A stretch of 64,000 nt of DNA from Treponema sp. (lineage in GTDB: Bacteria > Spirochaetota > Spirochaetia > Treponematales > Treponemataceae). Below the pieces are notes generated by a model that searched no databases, was not told the origin of the DNA, and worked only from the letters and a program-made list of their open reading frames with translations. Positions 34,324 through 43,864 of this stretch are shown here, piece by piece (within the stretch, counting starts at the first letter, position 1; each line of letters starts with the position of its first letter). The DNA lies in assembly GCA_024400955.1 (NCBI GenBank), contig JAKSLY010000001.1, positions 1 through 64,000 on the forward strand, written 5' to 3'. The translations under genes were made by a program, and so were the position numbers.

Positions 34324-35960
34324 TTACAGTTACAGACGTAAGCCTTAAGTTCAGCGAAAAACCCCTGTTCAAGGATGTAAACATAAAATTCATGAAGGGC
34401 AACTGTTACGGCATCATCGGTGCCAACGGTGCCGGCAAGTCTACATTCCTTAAGCTTCTTTCCGGGGAACTTGAGCATGACACTGGCGACATCAGCATCA
34501 CTCCCGGTGAACGCATGGCCGTCTTGAGCCAGGACCACTTCAAGTACGATGAATATTCCGTAAAGGAAACCGTTAAGATGGGTTATCCAAAGCTCTACAA
34601 GCTGGAAAAGGACATTGATGCCATCTATGCAAAGGAAGATTTTTCCGATGAAGACGGAATGAAGGCTGCCGACATGCAGGCTGAATTTGGCGAGCTTGGC
34701 GGATACGAGGCAGAAAACCAGATCGAGCAGATGCTTTCGGGCCTTGGTCTTGAGGAAGAAAACCACGACAAGATGATGAGCGACCTTGACGAAAGCCAGA
34801 AGGTTCGCGTTCTTCTTGCCCAGGCACTTTTTGGAAATCCTGACTACCTCATCCTCGACGAACCTACCAACGGTCTCGACCTTGAATCAATTTCATGGCT
34901 TGAAAACTTCCTTTTGGAATTTGAAAACTGCGTAATCGTCGTTTCCCATGACCGTCACTTCCTCAATGCCGTTTGTACCTATACATGCGACATCGACTAC
35001 GGAAAGATCACCCAGTTTACGGGTAACTATGACTTCTGGTACCAGATGAGCCAGATTCTCCAGAAGCAGGCAAAGGACCAGCAGAAAAAGCGCGAGGACA
35101 AGATGGCAGACCTTAAGCAGTTCATCCAGCGCTTTGCTTCCAACGTTTCAAAGTCAGGACAGGCTTCTTCTCGCAAGAAGATGCTGGAAAAGATGCAGCT
35201 GGAAGAACTCCCTGTTACAAGCCGCAAGTTCCCTTACGTTCACTTCCAGAGCGAACGCCAGATCGGTAACTTCGTTCTTACAGCCGAACACCTTAACTCA
35301 AAGGATTCTGATGGAACCGTTCTCCTTAACAATTTTGAAATCACCATTCACCCTGGTGAAAAGGTTGCATTTGTCGGCATGGAGCACAATTCCATTTCTT
35401 CATTCTTTGACATTGTCAGCGGAACAAAGAAGTGCGAGGGTGCAACCGTCAACTGGGGCCAGACTACAAAGCAGACATACATGGGCCGCGATAACAGCTC
35501 ATACTTTAACAACGAGCTTACCATCACCGACTGGCTCAAGCAGTATTCCCCTGACCAGGACGATGCCTATGTTCGCGGATTCCTTGGACGCATGCTCTTT
35601 ACCGGTGACGAATCCCTCAAGAAGGTTAAGGTTCTTTCCGGAGGAGAGAAGGTGCGCTGCATGCTGTCAAAGATGATGCTCAGCGGTGCCAACGTCCTCA
35701 TTCTTGATGATCCGACAAACCATCTTGACCTTGAATCCATCGAAAGCTTGAACGAAGGGCTTGTAAAGTTCCCTGGCGTTGTTATGTTCTCAAGCCATGA
35801 CCACGAATTCATTTCGACCATTGCAAACAGAATCATTGAAATCACGCCAAAGGGAATCATCGACCGCATGATGCCTTTTGATGACTACCTTAAGGATGAA
35901 CAGGTCAAGTCCCTCCGCAAGGAATACTACGCAGGAAGCGACAAGAAGATCAGGTTCTAA
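34320..35960 (+). CDS. ABC-F ATPase, YbiT type, with one degenerate composite ATP site
   Basis: ABC-F proteins act on ribosomes. In the 546 residues the first cassette has an intact Walker A (GANGAGKSTF) and Walker B (LILDEPTNGLD), but its signature is DLDESQKVR instead of LSGGQ. The second cassette has an intact signature (VLSGGEKVR) and Walker B (LILDDPTNHLD), but its P-loop reads VGMEHNSISSFF with no Gly-Lys-Ser. The linker between cassettes is charged and helical (QAKDQQKKREDKMADLKQF). The best family match is YbiT, where the first signature is also altered. It is coupled to the DEAD helicase by a 4-bp overlap, which suggests joint work on ribosomes. Confidence 0.9.
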   Translation: MITVTDVSLKFSEKPLFKDVNIKFMKGNCYGIIGANGAGKSTFLKLLSGELEHDTGDISITPGERMAVLSQDHFKYDEYSVKETVKMGYPKLYKLEKDIDAIYAKEDFSDEDGMKAADMQAEFGELGGYEAENQIEQMLSGLGLEEENHDKMMSDLDESQKVRVLLAQALFGNPDYLILDEPTNGLDLESISWLENFLLEFENCVIVVSHDRHFLNAVCTYTCDIDYGKITQFTGNYDFWYQMSQILQKQAKDQQKKREDKMADLKQFIQRFASNVSKSGQASSRKKMLEKMQLEELPVTSRKFPYVHFQSERQIGNFVLTAEHLNSKDSDGTVLLNNFEITIHPGEKVAFVGMEHNSISSFFDIVSGTKKCEGATVNWGQTTKQTYMGRDNSSYFNNELTITDWLKQYSPDQDDAYVRGFLGRMLFTGDESLKKVKVLSGGEKVRCMLSKMMLSGANVLILDDPTNHLDLESIESLNEGLVKFPGVVMFSSHDHEFISTIANRIIEITPKGIIDRMMPFDDYLKDEQVKSLRKEYYAGSDKKIRF

Positions 35961-36055
35961 AGTTTCTTAAAATTAACTTAATTTTCGCTGCTTTAAGAAA
36001 AAAAAACGTGCATTATTTGGATTTTGCCTTATAATGGTATGCATAGGAGATTGTT

Positions 36056-38143
36056 ATGCGTATCAATTTGAAGGCAAAACTCATTTTAATGGTTGCGCTG
36101 ATCATCATTGCAGTGAACATCATCATTGGCGTAATTTCTTACAGAACATCCAGCTCGGCCCTGTCCAATTCCGTTAACCAGAATCTTTCCCTTGTTTCGG
36201 AAAAGGTTGCGGAAGAAATCGAGGCCATGAACGAGCAGGAATTCAACGTCCTTAAGTCTCTGGCAGCCCTTCCGTTCATAAAGGATGAAAGCGTTCCCCT
36301 GCTTGAAAAGACGGAACAGCTTAAGCAGATTGTAAAGATCGACCTGAAAAAATACGAAAACATTGGTTACTATAATAAGGAAGGATTCAGCTACAGCCGC
36401 GACGGTGTATACCACAGCTCAAGGGAAAAGAACTATTTCCAGGCTGCCATTAACGGCAAGGAATTTGTCTGCGACCCATTTTACAGCGATGTCGGTAAGA
36501 AGTGGCTTCAGATTTATGCTGTTCCTGTATATGATGAGAATAACCAGATAAATGGTGTTGTAACCGGAATCCTCTATGGCGACAGGCTCCAGAAGGTCAT
36601 CGAGAGCATCGACATTGGTGGCGGCTTCCATCCTGCCGTAATGAACCGTTCAACAGGCGAGACTATTGCCAATGCAAATGAAGGTACCGATAAGGCCGGT
36701 AACAATGTGGCAGACCTCGATCCAAATTCTTCCCTTGGACGCGTCATTAATGGCGTTATGTCCGGTGATACGGCTACTACGACCTTTGATGATCCAAGCA
36801 TCGGCATGAAGATGTGCGTAAGCTACAGGCCAATCGGTACCAAGGTTCCATGGTCCGTATTCTGTGTTGCACCCCATGCATTCTTTTACAGCAAGCTTAA
36901 GATCATGCAGCATACCATCGTTATCGGCATCCTTTGTTCGATTCTTGTTGCTTTCATCGTCTGCAGCATAGTCATCAGGGCACTCATCAAGCCTCTTGGT
37001 TACGTTAAGGATTCCATTACGGAAATTGCAAGCGGCAATGCAGACCTTACGAGAAGAATTCCGCAGACTTCAAAGGATGAAATTGGTGACGTTGTTATTG
37101 GATTCAACAGCTTTACGGAAAAACTCCAGGACATCGTAAAGGGAATCAAGTCTTCCAATAACGAGCTTGATTTGGCAGGCAATAACCTTAATGACAGCAT
37201 GCAGGATACGGCTGATTCCATCAAGGGAATTCTTGAGACCATCGATACTGTTCACAGCCAGATCAATGACCAGGGAAATTGCGTTTCCCAGACCGTAGGG
37301 GCAGTCAATGAGATTGCTTCCAACATCGAGTCCCTTGAACGCATGATCGAGACCCAGAGCCTTGGAGTTTCACAGGCAAGTTCTGCCGTTGAGCAGATGA
37401 TCGGCAATATCGTTTCCGTAAACAAGTCCATGGATGCCATGGCCAATTCCTTTGAAGTCCTTGCAAGCGAGGCAGAAAGCGGTAGCAAGATCCACTACGA
37501 GGCAAACGAAAGGATTGAACAGATCAGGATCCAGAGCGAGACCCTTCAGGAGGCAAACCAGGCCATTGCATCCATTGCAGAACAGACAAACCTGCTGGCC
37601 ATGAATGCAGCCATTGAGGCAGCCCATGCAGGAGAAGCCGGAAAGGGATTCAGCGTTGTTGCCGATGAAATCCGTAAGCTTTCTGAAACTTCAAGCGAGC
37701 AGTCAAAGACAATTGGAAGCCAGCTTACAAGCATCAGTGAGCTCATTCAGAGTGTTGTTGAGGCATCCCTTAACTCAAGCAGGGCATTCCAGAATGTAAC
37801 CGTCAAGATTTCGGAGACTGATGAGCTTGTGCGCCAGATAAAGGCTGCCATGGAAGAGCAGACCGTCGGTTCCAAGCAGATCAGCGATGCCCTTCATTCC
37901 ATGAACGACAGTACCATCGAGGTTAAGACTGCGTCAAAGGAAATGGCTGAAGGCAACAAGGTCATTCTTGAGGAAGTTCGTATCCTTCAGGATACAACCG
38001 GAGAGATGAAGGCTTCCATGGAAGAAATGTCCAGCGGTGCTTCAAAGATAAACGAGACCGAGCAGTCCCTTGAAGACATCTCAAGGCAGATGAAGGACAG
38101 CATCATGGAGATCGGAAAGCAGATTGACCAGTTTAAGGTATAA
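36056..38143 (+). CDS. Methyl-accepting chemotaxis protein with extracytoplasmic Cache sensor
   Basis: The 695-residue receptor starts with a membrane helix ([20 protein letters not shown]). A periplasmic Cache-like domain (about 35-285, with [12 protein letters not shown] and [21 protein letters not shown]) is followed by a second helix ([23 protein letters not shown]), a HAMP domain and the long signalling coiled coil. The conserved hairpin tip reads [36 protein letters not shown]. No CheR-binding pentapeptide is seen at the C-terminus. A TATAAT box at 36030-36035 and AGGAG before the ATG support the start. The ligand is unknown. Confidence 0.95.
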   Translation: MRINLKAKLILMVALIIIAVNIIIGVISYRTSSSALSNSVNQNLSLVSEKVAEEIEAMNEQEFNVLKSLAALPFIKDESVPLLEKTEQLKQIVKIDLKKYENIGYYNKEGFSYSRDGVYHSSREKNYFQAAINGKEFVCDPFYSDVGKKWLQIYAVPVYDENNQINGVVTGILYGDRLQKVIESIDIGGGFHPAVMNRSTGETIANANEGTDKAGNNVADLDPNSSLGRVINGVMSGDTATTTFDDPSIGMKMCVSYRPIGTKVPWSVFCVAPHAFFYSKLKIMQHTIVIGILCSILVAFIVCSIVIRALIKPLGYVKDSITEIASGNADLTRRIPQTSKDEIGDVVIGFNSFTEKLQDIVKGIKSSNNELDLAGNNLNDSMQDTADSIKGILETIDTVHSQINDQGNCVSQTVGAVNEIASNIESLERMIETQSLGVSQASSAVEQMIGNIVSVNKSMDAMANSFEVLASEAESGSKIHYEANERIEQIRIQSETLQEANQAIASIAEQTNLLAMNAAIEAAHAGEAGKGFSVVADEIRKLSETSSEQSKTIGSQLTSISELIQSVVEASLNSSRAFQNVTVKISETDELVRQIKAAMEEQTVGSKQISDALHSMNDSTIEVKTASKEMAEGNKVILEEVRILQDTTGEMKASMEEMSSGASKINETEQSLEDISRQMKDSIMEIGKQIDQFKV

Positions 38144-38157
38144 ATAGAAAGCTAAAA

Positions 38158-38199
38158 GAAAGGGGCAACTGAAGTAACTTCAGCTGCCCCTTTTTTTAT
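38158..38199. terminator. Strong terminator after the MCP gene, probably bidirectional
   Basis: AGGGGCAACTGAAGT and ACTTCAGCTGCCCCT pair with a single mismatch and are followed by a run of seven T on the plus strand. The reverse strand also has a T-rich run after the hairpin, so it may also serve the convergent HD-GYP gene. Confidence 0.85.
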
Positions 38200-38252
38200 G
38201 CCAGCATTATTCTACCGGTAATTTCTTTGTTTTATCATGTATGGATGGTTAT

Positions 38253-39590
38253 TTACTTGCCCTGGCTTTCCATGTATTCGTGGTAGCGTTTCCACCATTC
38301 AAGTTCAGTGATATTGTTTTTTTCTTCTTCCTGCTTAAAGTATTCGTCGCAAGAAGCGATTTCGTCCTGCCTTGCAATGATTGCATCACAAATGCATGGT
38401 TCAAACTGCACTCCGCTCAGGGACTTGAAGATGGATATGGCTTGCTCCAAGGACATTGGTTCCTTGTAGAGGCGTCGGCTCAGGAGGGCGTCAAGAACGT
38501 CTGCTGCTGCCATGATTCTTGCCTCAAGGGGGATGTCGTCCTTTGAAAGTCCCATCGGATATCCCGTACCGTCCCATTTTTCGTGGTGGTACAGGCACAT
38601 GTTTTCCGCTATCTTGTTGAATTCTCCGCCGTTGATTGGAGGCAGGTAGCTTAAGATTTTCTTGCCTTCTTCCGGATGGCTCTTCATTATCTCAAATTCC
38701 TGGGGCGTAAATTTTCCAGGCTTGTTGAGGATTCCTTCCGGGACGTGGATTTTTCCTATGTCGTGCAAAAGGGCTGCACTTTCCATCATCAGCATGTTTT
38801 CCCTTGTAAGTTCTGCAGGATAAAGGCCTTTGTTCTGCAGTTCGCGCACGATTATTCCTATGTAGGTGCGGGTGTGGACTACGTGGTTTCCCGTAAAAAG
38901 GTCATGGCTTCCAAGAATCTTTGAAATGAACTGGATGATCTTGTTCTGGGTTTCCTCAAGTTCAGAATTCTTTTCTGCCAGGGTTATGTACATGTTGTTC
39001 TGGGTGTCGATGTTTTCAACCAGGGTAAAGAGGGTTCTCTGTCCCTGCTTTGTCATGATCATGGCTAGAAAGTAGGTGAATGCCATCTCAATGGAAAAAC
39101 CGATGGAAAACCTTGCAAAAAACAGGTCCGGGGTGTAGATTTCTGCGTCAATGGGATCGCACATGTACACAAGCCTTGTCCTGACGTAAAGGGAAAGCAT
39201 CATTGAAAGCCATGAGACGATGGAAATGAAGGTGGTGTATCTTTTGCTGTAGTAAAGGCTTGCAAGGAAGGGGAAGAACCCGTAGGAAATGTAGATTCCC
39301 ACGCGTCCGTTGGCAGAGACATAGCCGATTATGGCCGTAATGGATATTACGCTTATGTACTTGAGGAATTCAGGGTTCCGTACTTTCTTGTAGATCAACA
39401 GGTTGATGCAAAAGGATGCAACAAGCAGGGCCTGCAGAAGAAGCAGATAGGATACGGGCAGCTCCCATACATGGCCAAGATTCCCCCCGTAAAGTGCCAG
39501 TGGCAAAAAGAGAACGCTGAAACTGATCTTAAGGACAGTCTTGTTTACCTTCTGGGTATTGTCCCGCAAAAACGAATAGTTTTTATTCAT
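38253..39590 (-). CDS. Membrane HD-GYP domain protein (probable c-di-GMP phosphodiesterase)
   Basis: The 445-residue protein has an N-terminal membrane region with about six hydrophobic helices (about residues 20-200), a short coiled segment (LAEKNSELEETQNKIIQFI) and an HD-GYP domain. The HD dyad occurs in AALLHDIGKIHVPEGILNKPGKF, and the GYP motif in HHEKWDGTGYPMGLSKDDIPLEARIMAAADVLDAL. All metal-ligand residues I can see are present, so hydrolysis of cyclic di-GMP is likely. The membrane part is unlike a classical sensor family. The last residues are a short hydrophilic tail. It lies tail to tail with the chemoreceptor gene. Confidence 0.92.
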   Translation of the reverse strand: MNKNYSFLRDNTQKVNKTVLKISFSVLFLPLALYGGNLGHVWELPVSYLLLLQALLVASFCINLLIYKKVRNPEFLKYISVISITAIIGYVSANGRVGIYISYGFFPFLASLYYSKRYTTFISIVSWLSMMLSLYVRTRLVYMCDPIDAEIYTPDLFFARFSIGFSIEMAFTYFLAMIMTKQGQRTLFTLVENIDTQNNMYITLAEKNSELEETQNKIIQFISKILGSHDLFTGNHVVHTRTYIGIIVRELQNKGLYPAELTRENMLMMESAALLHDIGKIHVPEGILNKPGKFTPQEFEIMKSHPEEGKKILSYLPPINGGEFNKIAENMCLYHHEKWDGTGYPMGLSKDDIPLEARIMAAADVLDALLSRRLYKEPMSLEQAISIFKSLSGVQFEPCICDAIIARQDEIASCDEYFKQEEEKNNITELEWWKRYHEYMESQGK

Positions 39591-39722
39591 GAAATCGGCC
39601 GTAAATTGAAGGAATCCCTTTAAAACTGCAATTTTTCAAGGGTTCCCTCAATATATTCAATTGTAATTATAACTCGTTTTTTACGTATATCAATTTTTTT
39701 TGAATTCTTTTCGTTCTTTGTG

Positions 39723-40799
39723 TTAAAGCTGGAATTCTATGCGCAAACTGTTGCTCAAAATCTGGGCCCTGGAAAATGCACCCATTACAAGGGGCATTGC
39801 CGGGTCAATGTGGCCTATGTCGCAGTCGCAGATGACAGGAACATTAAGTTCCCCAAGGATGTCCGTATATGCATTGTACTGGTCCACGCCCATCATTTTC
39901 TGCCTGAATGAAGCAAGGGGGCGTCCCACAAGAAATCCCGAGGCAGTGTCAAACCATCCGCAGTTCTTAAGATGCCACACCTGCCGCCTCATTTCCATGG
40001 GGTTTCCGTCGCATCCTTCCAGCACCCAGATTATCCTCTTTCCGTCCCGTAATGCTTCCCTTGTAAAATCGGTGGTTTTGTCAAGCCTTGTACCGCAGAT
40101 GTTTGCAAGAACGTCAAGGCATCCGCCAAGAAGTATGCCTTCTGTCTCTATTTTTTCTGCTGAACCCGCTTCCCTTAGCTTTCCGGGGGCATTTTCGTCA
40201 GGAACAAAGGACTTGAGCGTTTTACTTTCCGTCAGGTTGAATTTTGCATTTGGGCTGTCATCGTCAGTGTCGTTTTCCGGCAGCTGGAACAGCTGGTATC
40301 CTTCAACATGGTTTCTTTTTCCGGTCAGGATTTCCCAGGTGTCAGTTTCGCTTTGTTCCCAGAATTTTCCAAAACCGCTTATGCACGGTCCGTAAATGGC
40401 CTTTACGTGAGCCATTGTGACAAGGGGATGGATGAAATTCGTGTTGTCAGAATATCCGCAGTACCATTTTGCACCGGCATTGCAGATTTTCTCAAAGTCA
40501 ACAAGTCCTGCCGTCTCGCACATCATTTCTCCGCCGCCTGCAGAAATTATGGCCCTGTAACGGTCGCTGCAGTAGAATTCTTCCAGTTCACGTGCGCAGG
40601 TGAGGGGACTTGAGGAAATTCCCTTGCCGTCATTCATGAAAACCGTCTTCCCGGCTTTTGTCCTGCAGCCCATGGATTCAATCTTGGAACATCCATTGCG
40701 GAATTTCGTGGCGTAGGGTTCTGTCGTGCAGCCAAAGGATGGGGCAGTGATGCCGATGGTGTCTCCCGGCTTGATGAATGGTGGCGTAATTATTTCCAT
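39723..40799 (-). CDS. S66-family serine peptidase (LD-carboxypeptidase/MccF-like)
   Basis: The 358-residue protein belongs to peptidase family S66. It starts with PPFIKPGDTIGITAPSFG, the usual N-terminal pattern. The nucleophile is Ser117 in CGYSDNTN, after AIISAGGGEMM. The Glu of the triad is likely in IIWVLEGCDGNPMEM and the His in CDIGHIDPAMPLVMG. Family members either cut L,D bonds in murein tripeptides during recycling or hydrolyse microcin C7-type nucleotide antibiotics (MccF). The length and the insertion in the middle favour the MccF-like branch, but the substrate cannot be fixed from sequence. Its promoter carries a perfect palindrome in the spacer. Confidence 0.85.
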   Translation of the reverse strand: MEIITPPFIKPGDTIGITAPSFGCTTEPYATKFRNGCSKIESMGCRTKAGKTVFMNDGKGISSSPLTCARELEEFYCSDRYRAIISAGGGEMMCETAGLVDFEKICNAGAKWYCGYSDNTNFIHPLVTMAHVKAIYGPCISGFGKFWEQSETDTWEILTGKRNHVEGYQLFQLPENDTDDDSPNAKFNLTESKTLKSFVPDENAPGKLREAGSAEKIETEGILLGGCLDVLANICGTRLDKTTDFTREALRDGKRIIWVLEGCDGNPMEMRRQVWHLKNCGWFDTASGFLVGRPLASFRQKMMGVDQYNAYTDILGELNVPVICDCDIGHIDPAMPLVMGAFSRAQILSNSLRIEFQL

Positions 40800-40805
40800 G
40801 CCCTA

Positions 40806-40834
40806 ATTGTACCCCCAAAGGGGGTGCTTTACAA
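40806..40834 (-). promoter_or_regulatory. Promoter of the S66 peptidase with a palindromic spacer
   Basis: On the minus strand TTGTAA (40829-40834), a 17-bp spacer and TACAAT (40806-40811) are followed six bases later by the ATG. The perfect inverted repeat ACCCCCAAAGGGGGT (40811-40825) fills most of the spacer. This looks like an operator for a repressor, although no regulator gene is next to it. Confidence 0.5.
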
Positions 40835-41014
40835 GTTTTGGGCCCTAAATAACCCCCTTTTGCTCTTGTGAACTAAAAAAACGGCTTTTTATTCATGTTT
40901 TTCTACTGAATTTTGATTTTTTACTAGATTTTTAGTGTTTTGTAATTTATAATGTTTTGCATATTGTCTGTAAAAGACGTTACCTAAAAAATATAATGTA
41001 TCATGGAGAATTAA

Positions 41015-41293
41015 ATGAACAAGGCAGAATTGATTGACAAGATGGCAAAGGAAACTGGTCTTACAAAGAAGGACACAGAAAAGGCACTTGCTGCATTTAC
41101 AACAATCGTTTCAAAGGAACTTGCAAAGTCAAATGATGTTCAGCTTATTGGATTTGGAACATTTACAGTAGCAAAGAGAGCTGCACGCGAAGGTATCAAC
41201 CCTCTTACAAAGGAAAAGATCAAGATTGCAGCATCAAAGACTCCAAAGTTCAAGCCAGGAAAGGCACTTAAGGATCTCGTAAACAAGAAGTAA
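41015..41293 (+). CDS. HU-family DNA-binding protein
   Basis: This 92-residue protein is a canonical HU: MNKAELIDKMAKETGLTKKDTEKALAAF, then LIGFGTFTVAKRAAREGINPLTKEKIKIAASKTPKFKPGKALKDLVN. The arm carries Asn-Pro in the intercalating position. ATGGAGAATTAA precedes the start and a TATAAT box lies at 40992-40997. It is monocistronic and is followed by a terminator. Compared with the HU paralogue at 26592 it has a normal ATG start and codon use with many AAG and ACA codons, typical of a highly expressed gene. Confidence 0.96.
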   Translation: MNKAELIDKMAKETGLTKKDTEKALAAFTTIVSKELAKSNDVQLIGFGTFTVAKRAAREGINPLTKEKIKIAASKTPKFKPGKALKDLVNKK

Positions 41294-41321
41294 TGGGGCA
41301 TCTTTACCCTCATGAATGATT

Positions 41322-41356
41322 CAGGCCGGCCGTAATTTGCGACCGGTTTTTTTTAT
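41322..41356 (+). terminator. Terminator after the HU gene
   Basis: GCCGGCCG and CGACCGGT pair with one mismatch around TAATTTG and are followed by eight T. Confidence 0.75.
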
Positions 41357-41469
41357 TTTCCATGCTGAATTGAACAAGACTGGAGCATGCAATTGAATCC
41401 GCAATAAATGCGGGGGAAATTATTTTGGAAAAAAAATGAATTTTTTTTAGGATTTTTTTGAAAACGCCC

Positions 41470-41498
41470 TTGACATAAAATAGTTAAAGAAGTATAGT
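41470..41498 (+). promoter_or_regulatory. tRNA-Val/tRNA-Pro promoter
   Basis: Perfect TTGACA (41470-41475), a 17-bp spacer and TATAGT (41493-41498) lie 14 bp before tRNA-Val. Confidence 0.85.
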
Positions 41499-41512
41499 CT
41501 TATCACTTGCTT

Positions 41513-41586
41513 GGAGGATTAGCTCAGCTGGTACGAGCGTCTGGTTTACACCCAGAATGTCGGGGGTTCGATCCCCTCATCCTCCA
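41513..41586 (+). tRNA. tRNA-Val (TAC)
   Basis: Acceptor GGAGGAT pairs with ATCCTCC. The anticodon stem TCTGG/CCAGA holds loop TTTACAC, so the anticodon is TAC. T arm GGGGG/CCCTC with TTCGATC. Discriminator A; CCA is not encoded. It is co-transcribed with the tRNA-Pro six bases downstream. Confidence 0.97.
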
Positions 41587-41592
41587 CTTCCT

Positions 41593-41657
<65 letters not shown>

Positions 41658-41665
<8 letters not shown>

Positions 41666-42216
41666 TATAACGAAAGCTCTTGAGTAATCAGGAGCTTTTT
41701 TTGTTTTAAATCAATTTAAACTAATCAAAAAAACGGGACAACAGGATTCGAAGCGAAGTGAACGCCGAGCAGGTGCGAGGATGAGGCGACAGGGATGTCG
41801 CCGGAAGTGAACGAAGCCGGCCCGAAGAGAGGAGCCAGGAGGGCGACGAACGCAGGGCGAATCCAGATTAGAATTTCAGTTTAACCAGGAAAAGCACATC
41901 CGCACGCTCCTGCTACGGATGTGTGTCCCGATATAACGAAAGCTCTTGAGTAATCAGGAGCTTTTTTTGTTTTAAATCAATTTAAACTAATCAAAAAAAC
42001 GGGACAACAGGATTCGAAGCGATTGAGCGCCAAAAAAATCGAAGCAAGAGCGTACGATTTTTTTGGAAAAGGCGGCAGGAGGCCGCCGTCAGCGAAAGAG
42101 CCGGCCCGAAGAGAGGAGCCAGGAGGGCGACGAACGTAGGGCGAATCCCAGATTAGAACTTCAGTTTAACTAGGAAAGGCACATCCGCACGCCCCTGCTA
42201 CGGATGTGTGTCCCGA
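41658..42216. repeat. Two tandem ~270-bp units bounded by the tRNA-Pro 3' end
   Basis: The octamer TGTCCCGA ending tRNA-Pro recurs at 41924-41931 and 42209-42216, so the units are 266 and 285 bp. Each unit starts with the tRNA terminator and an AT-rich segment. Next comes an inverted copy of the tRNA 3' portion (CGGGACAACAGGATTCGAA), then a GC-rich block ending in a hairpin with arms CACATCCG and CGGATGTG, and finally the octamer again. The units differ mainly in the middle, where unit two carries an insert with its own palindrome (AAAAAAATCG...CGATTTTTTT). This fills the gene-free stretch before the HD-GYP gene; no open frame in it looks real. Confidence 0.85.
41673..41703 (+). terminator. 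Terminator of the tRNA-Val/tRNA-Pro transcript
   Basis: AAGCTCTTGA and TCAGGAGCTT form a ten-base-pair stem with one G:U and loop GTAA, followed by seven T. An identical copy lies 266 bp downstream (41939-41969) inside the repeat. Confidence 0.92.
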
Positions 42217-42271
42217 TAATGAAAGATTCTTTAATCCTGGGTAAGATGCCGAATTCACGGAGTGACATGAC

Positions 42272-42299
42272 TTTCATATTTTTTTCATTGTGATATAAT
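42272..42299 (+). promoter_or_regulatory. Leaderless-type promoter of the second HD-GYP gene
   Basis: A perfect TATAAT (42294-42299) ends six bases before the ATG, with a weak TTTCAT (-35) 16 bp upstream. No Shine-Dalgarno site is present. Confidence 0.5.
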
Positions 42300-42305
42300 C
42301 AACCC

Positions 42306-43835
42306 ATGACGAATAACAGAAAGAAGTTTGTCCTTATTGCACTGTTCTTTGGCGGTATCGTGTGTTTTGCCAATATCTGCGGCCTTCTCATTCCAGACCA
42401 TTTTATAGTTTCATTCCTTCTTAACAGGGCTGGAAACCAATGGCCCAAATTTCTTGATGACTATTGTCATGTAATCCATCGTTTTGAATACCTGACTTTT
42501 GTCGTTCCCACTGCCATCTGTGTTCTGTATACTTTCTGTCCTGACGAAAAGATCGACAGCCGACTCATAAATCTTCCCATAATATATTCCGCCGTAGGAA
42601 TTTCAGGCTGGCTAACTTACTTTGTTCAGGTTATGGTATTGATTGTCATAGCAAAGGGCATGGGCTACGAATTCAATGCTGGAAGCGTCTTTTTCTGCAG
42701 CACCCTGTCTGCATCCCTTGAATCCATAACCACATTCACCATGTCCTATTTCATAATGGAATCCCTCCACAGAAAGGTTTTCCTTCCAAGGCTTTTCCCC
42801 AATGGCCAGATTTCAAGGATCAAGGGAGTCATCAAGCCCGGTGTAAAGCTTTTGTTTTTTGCAATCTACATGTCAGTTACTTTTTTCCCCATATATTACC
42901 TTTCACTTGCCTTCATGTCCTATGGATACAACAGGGATCAGGCAGTTGACGTAAGTCTCTATTACACCTTTCCCGTGATTCTTGCCATCGGCTTTGTCAT
43001 TTACCTGTCATTCGAGCGGTATTTTGAGCATCCCCTTGCAAAATTCAAGGACAGGATCAACCGCATCAAGGCTGGGGATTACAAGTCAAAGGTTTCCATA
43101 GTGACAAACGATTCCTTTGGGGAACTGGGTGACATATTCAACGAGATGACTGATTCCATCGACGAAAAGACCTGCAGAATCATAGAAATTCAGAATTCGA
43201 TCATTACCGGCATGGCCACAATGGTTGAAAGCCGTGACAACAGTACTGGCGGTCACATCAAGCGCACCAGCGACTGCGTAAAGGTCTTTGTAAACCGGAT
43301 CAGGAGGGAAGAAAAGTATGCCTCCCTGCCGGAATCCTTCTATTCCAGCATAATAAAGGCTGCCCCAATGCATGACCTTGGAAAGATTGCCGTTGATGAT
43401 GCAGTCCTGAGAAAGCCTGGAAAGTTTACTGATGAAGAATATGAAAAGATGAAGATGCATTCCCAGGAAGGTGCGAGAATAGTTGAGAATGTACTTTCTG
43501 CAGTTGATGATGGGGAATTCAAGAAGGTTGCCGTAAACGTGGCACACTATCACCACGAAAAGTGGAACGGACAGGGGTATCCTTCAGGTCTGTCTGGGGA
43601 AGACATTCCCCTTGAAGCCAGGATCATGGCCCTTGCCGATGTATTCGATGCCCTCGTAAGCAAAAGATGCTACAAGGACAGCTTTACCTATGACAGGGCC
43701 TTTGAAATCATCGAAGAGTCCCTCGGTTCCCACTTTGATCCTGAACTTGGCCGTCTCTTTATCGATTGCCGCAATGAACTTGAAGAAATGTACGTTCTGT
43801 TCAATGGGGCAACCTCTGGGGAAAGCGCGGGCTGA
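42306..43835 (+). CDS. Membrane HAMP/HD-GYP protein (probable c-di-GMP phosphodiesterase)
   Basis: The 509-residue protein has about six hydrophobic helices (residues 1-240), a HAMP linker (FERYFEHPLAKFKDRINRIKAGDYKSKV...GELGDIFNEMTDSI) and an HD-GYP domain. The domain starts at the conserved MVESRDNSTGGHIKRTS, has the HD pair in PMHDLGKIAVDDAVLRKPGKF and the GYP motif in HHEKWNGQGYPSGLSGEDIPLEARIMALADVFDAL. The catalytic residues look intact. The N-terminal membrane part is of an unknown sensory type. It is the second HD-GYP protein within 4 kb, but the two are not close copies outside the catalytic domain. Confidence 0.93.
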   Translation: MTNNRKKFVLIALFFGGIVCFANICGLLIPDHFIVSFLLNRAGNQWPKFLDDYCHVIHRFEYLTFVVPTAICVLYTFCPDEKIDSRLINLPIIYSAVGISGWLTYFVQVMVLIVIAKGMGYEFNAGSVFFCSTLSASLESITTFTMSYFIMESLHRKVFLPRLFPNGQISRIKGVIKPGVKLLFFAIYMSVTFFPIYYLSLAFMSYGYNRDQAVDVSLYYTFPVILAIGFVIYLSFERYFEHPLAKFKDRINRIKAGDYKSKVSIVTNDSFGELGDIFNEMTDSIDEKTCRIIEIQNSIITGMATMVESRDNSTGGHIKRTSDCVKVFVNRIRREEKYASLPESFYSSIIKAAPMHDLGKIAVDDAVLRKPGKFTDEEYEKMKMHSQEGARIVENVLSAVDDGEFKKVAVNVAHYHHEKWNGQGYPSGLSGEDIPLEARIMALADVFDALVSKRCYKDSFTYDRAFEIIEESLGSHFDPELGRLFIDCRNELEEMYVLFNGATSGESAG

Positions 43836-43864
43836 ACCGATGGGTGGTTCAACCGGGGATTTTT

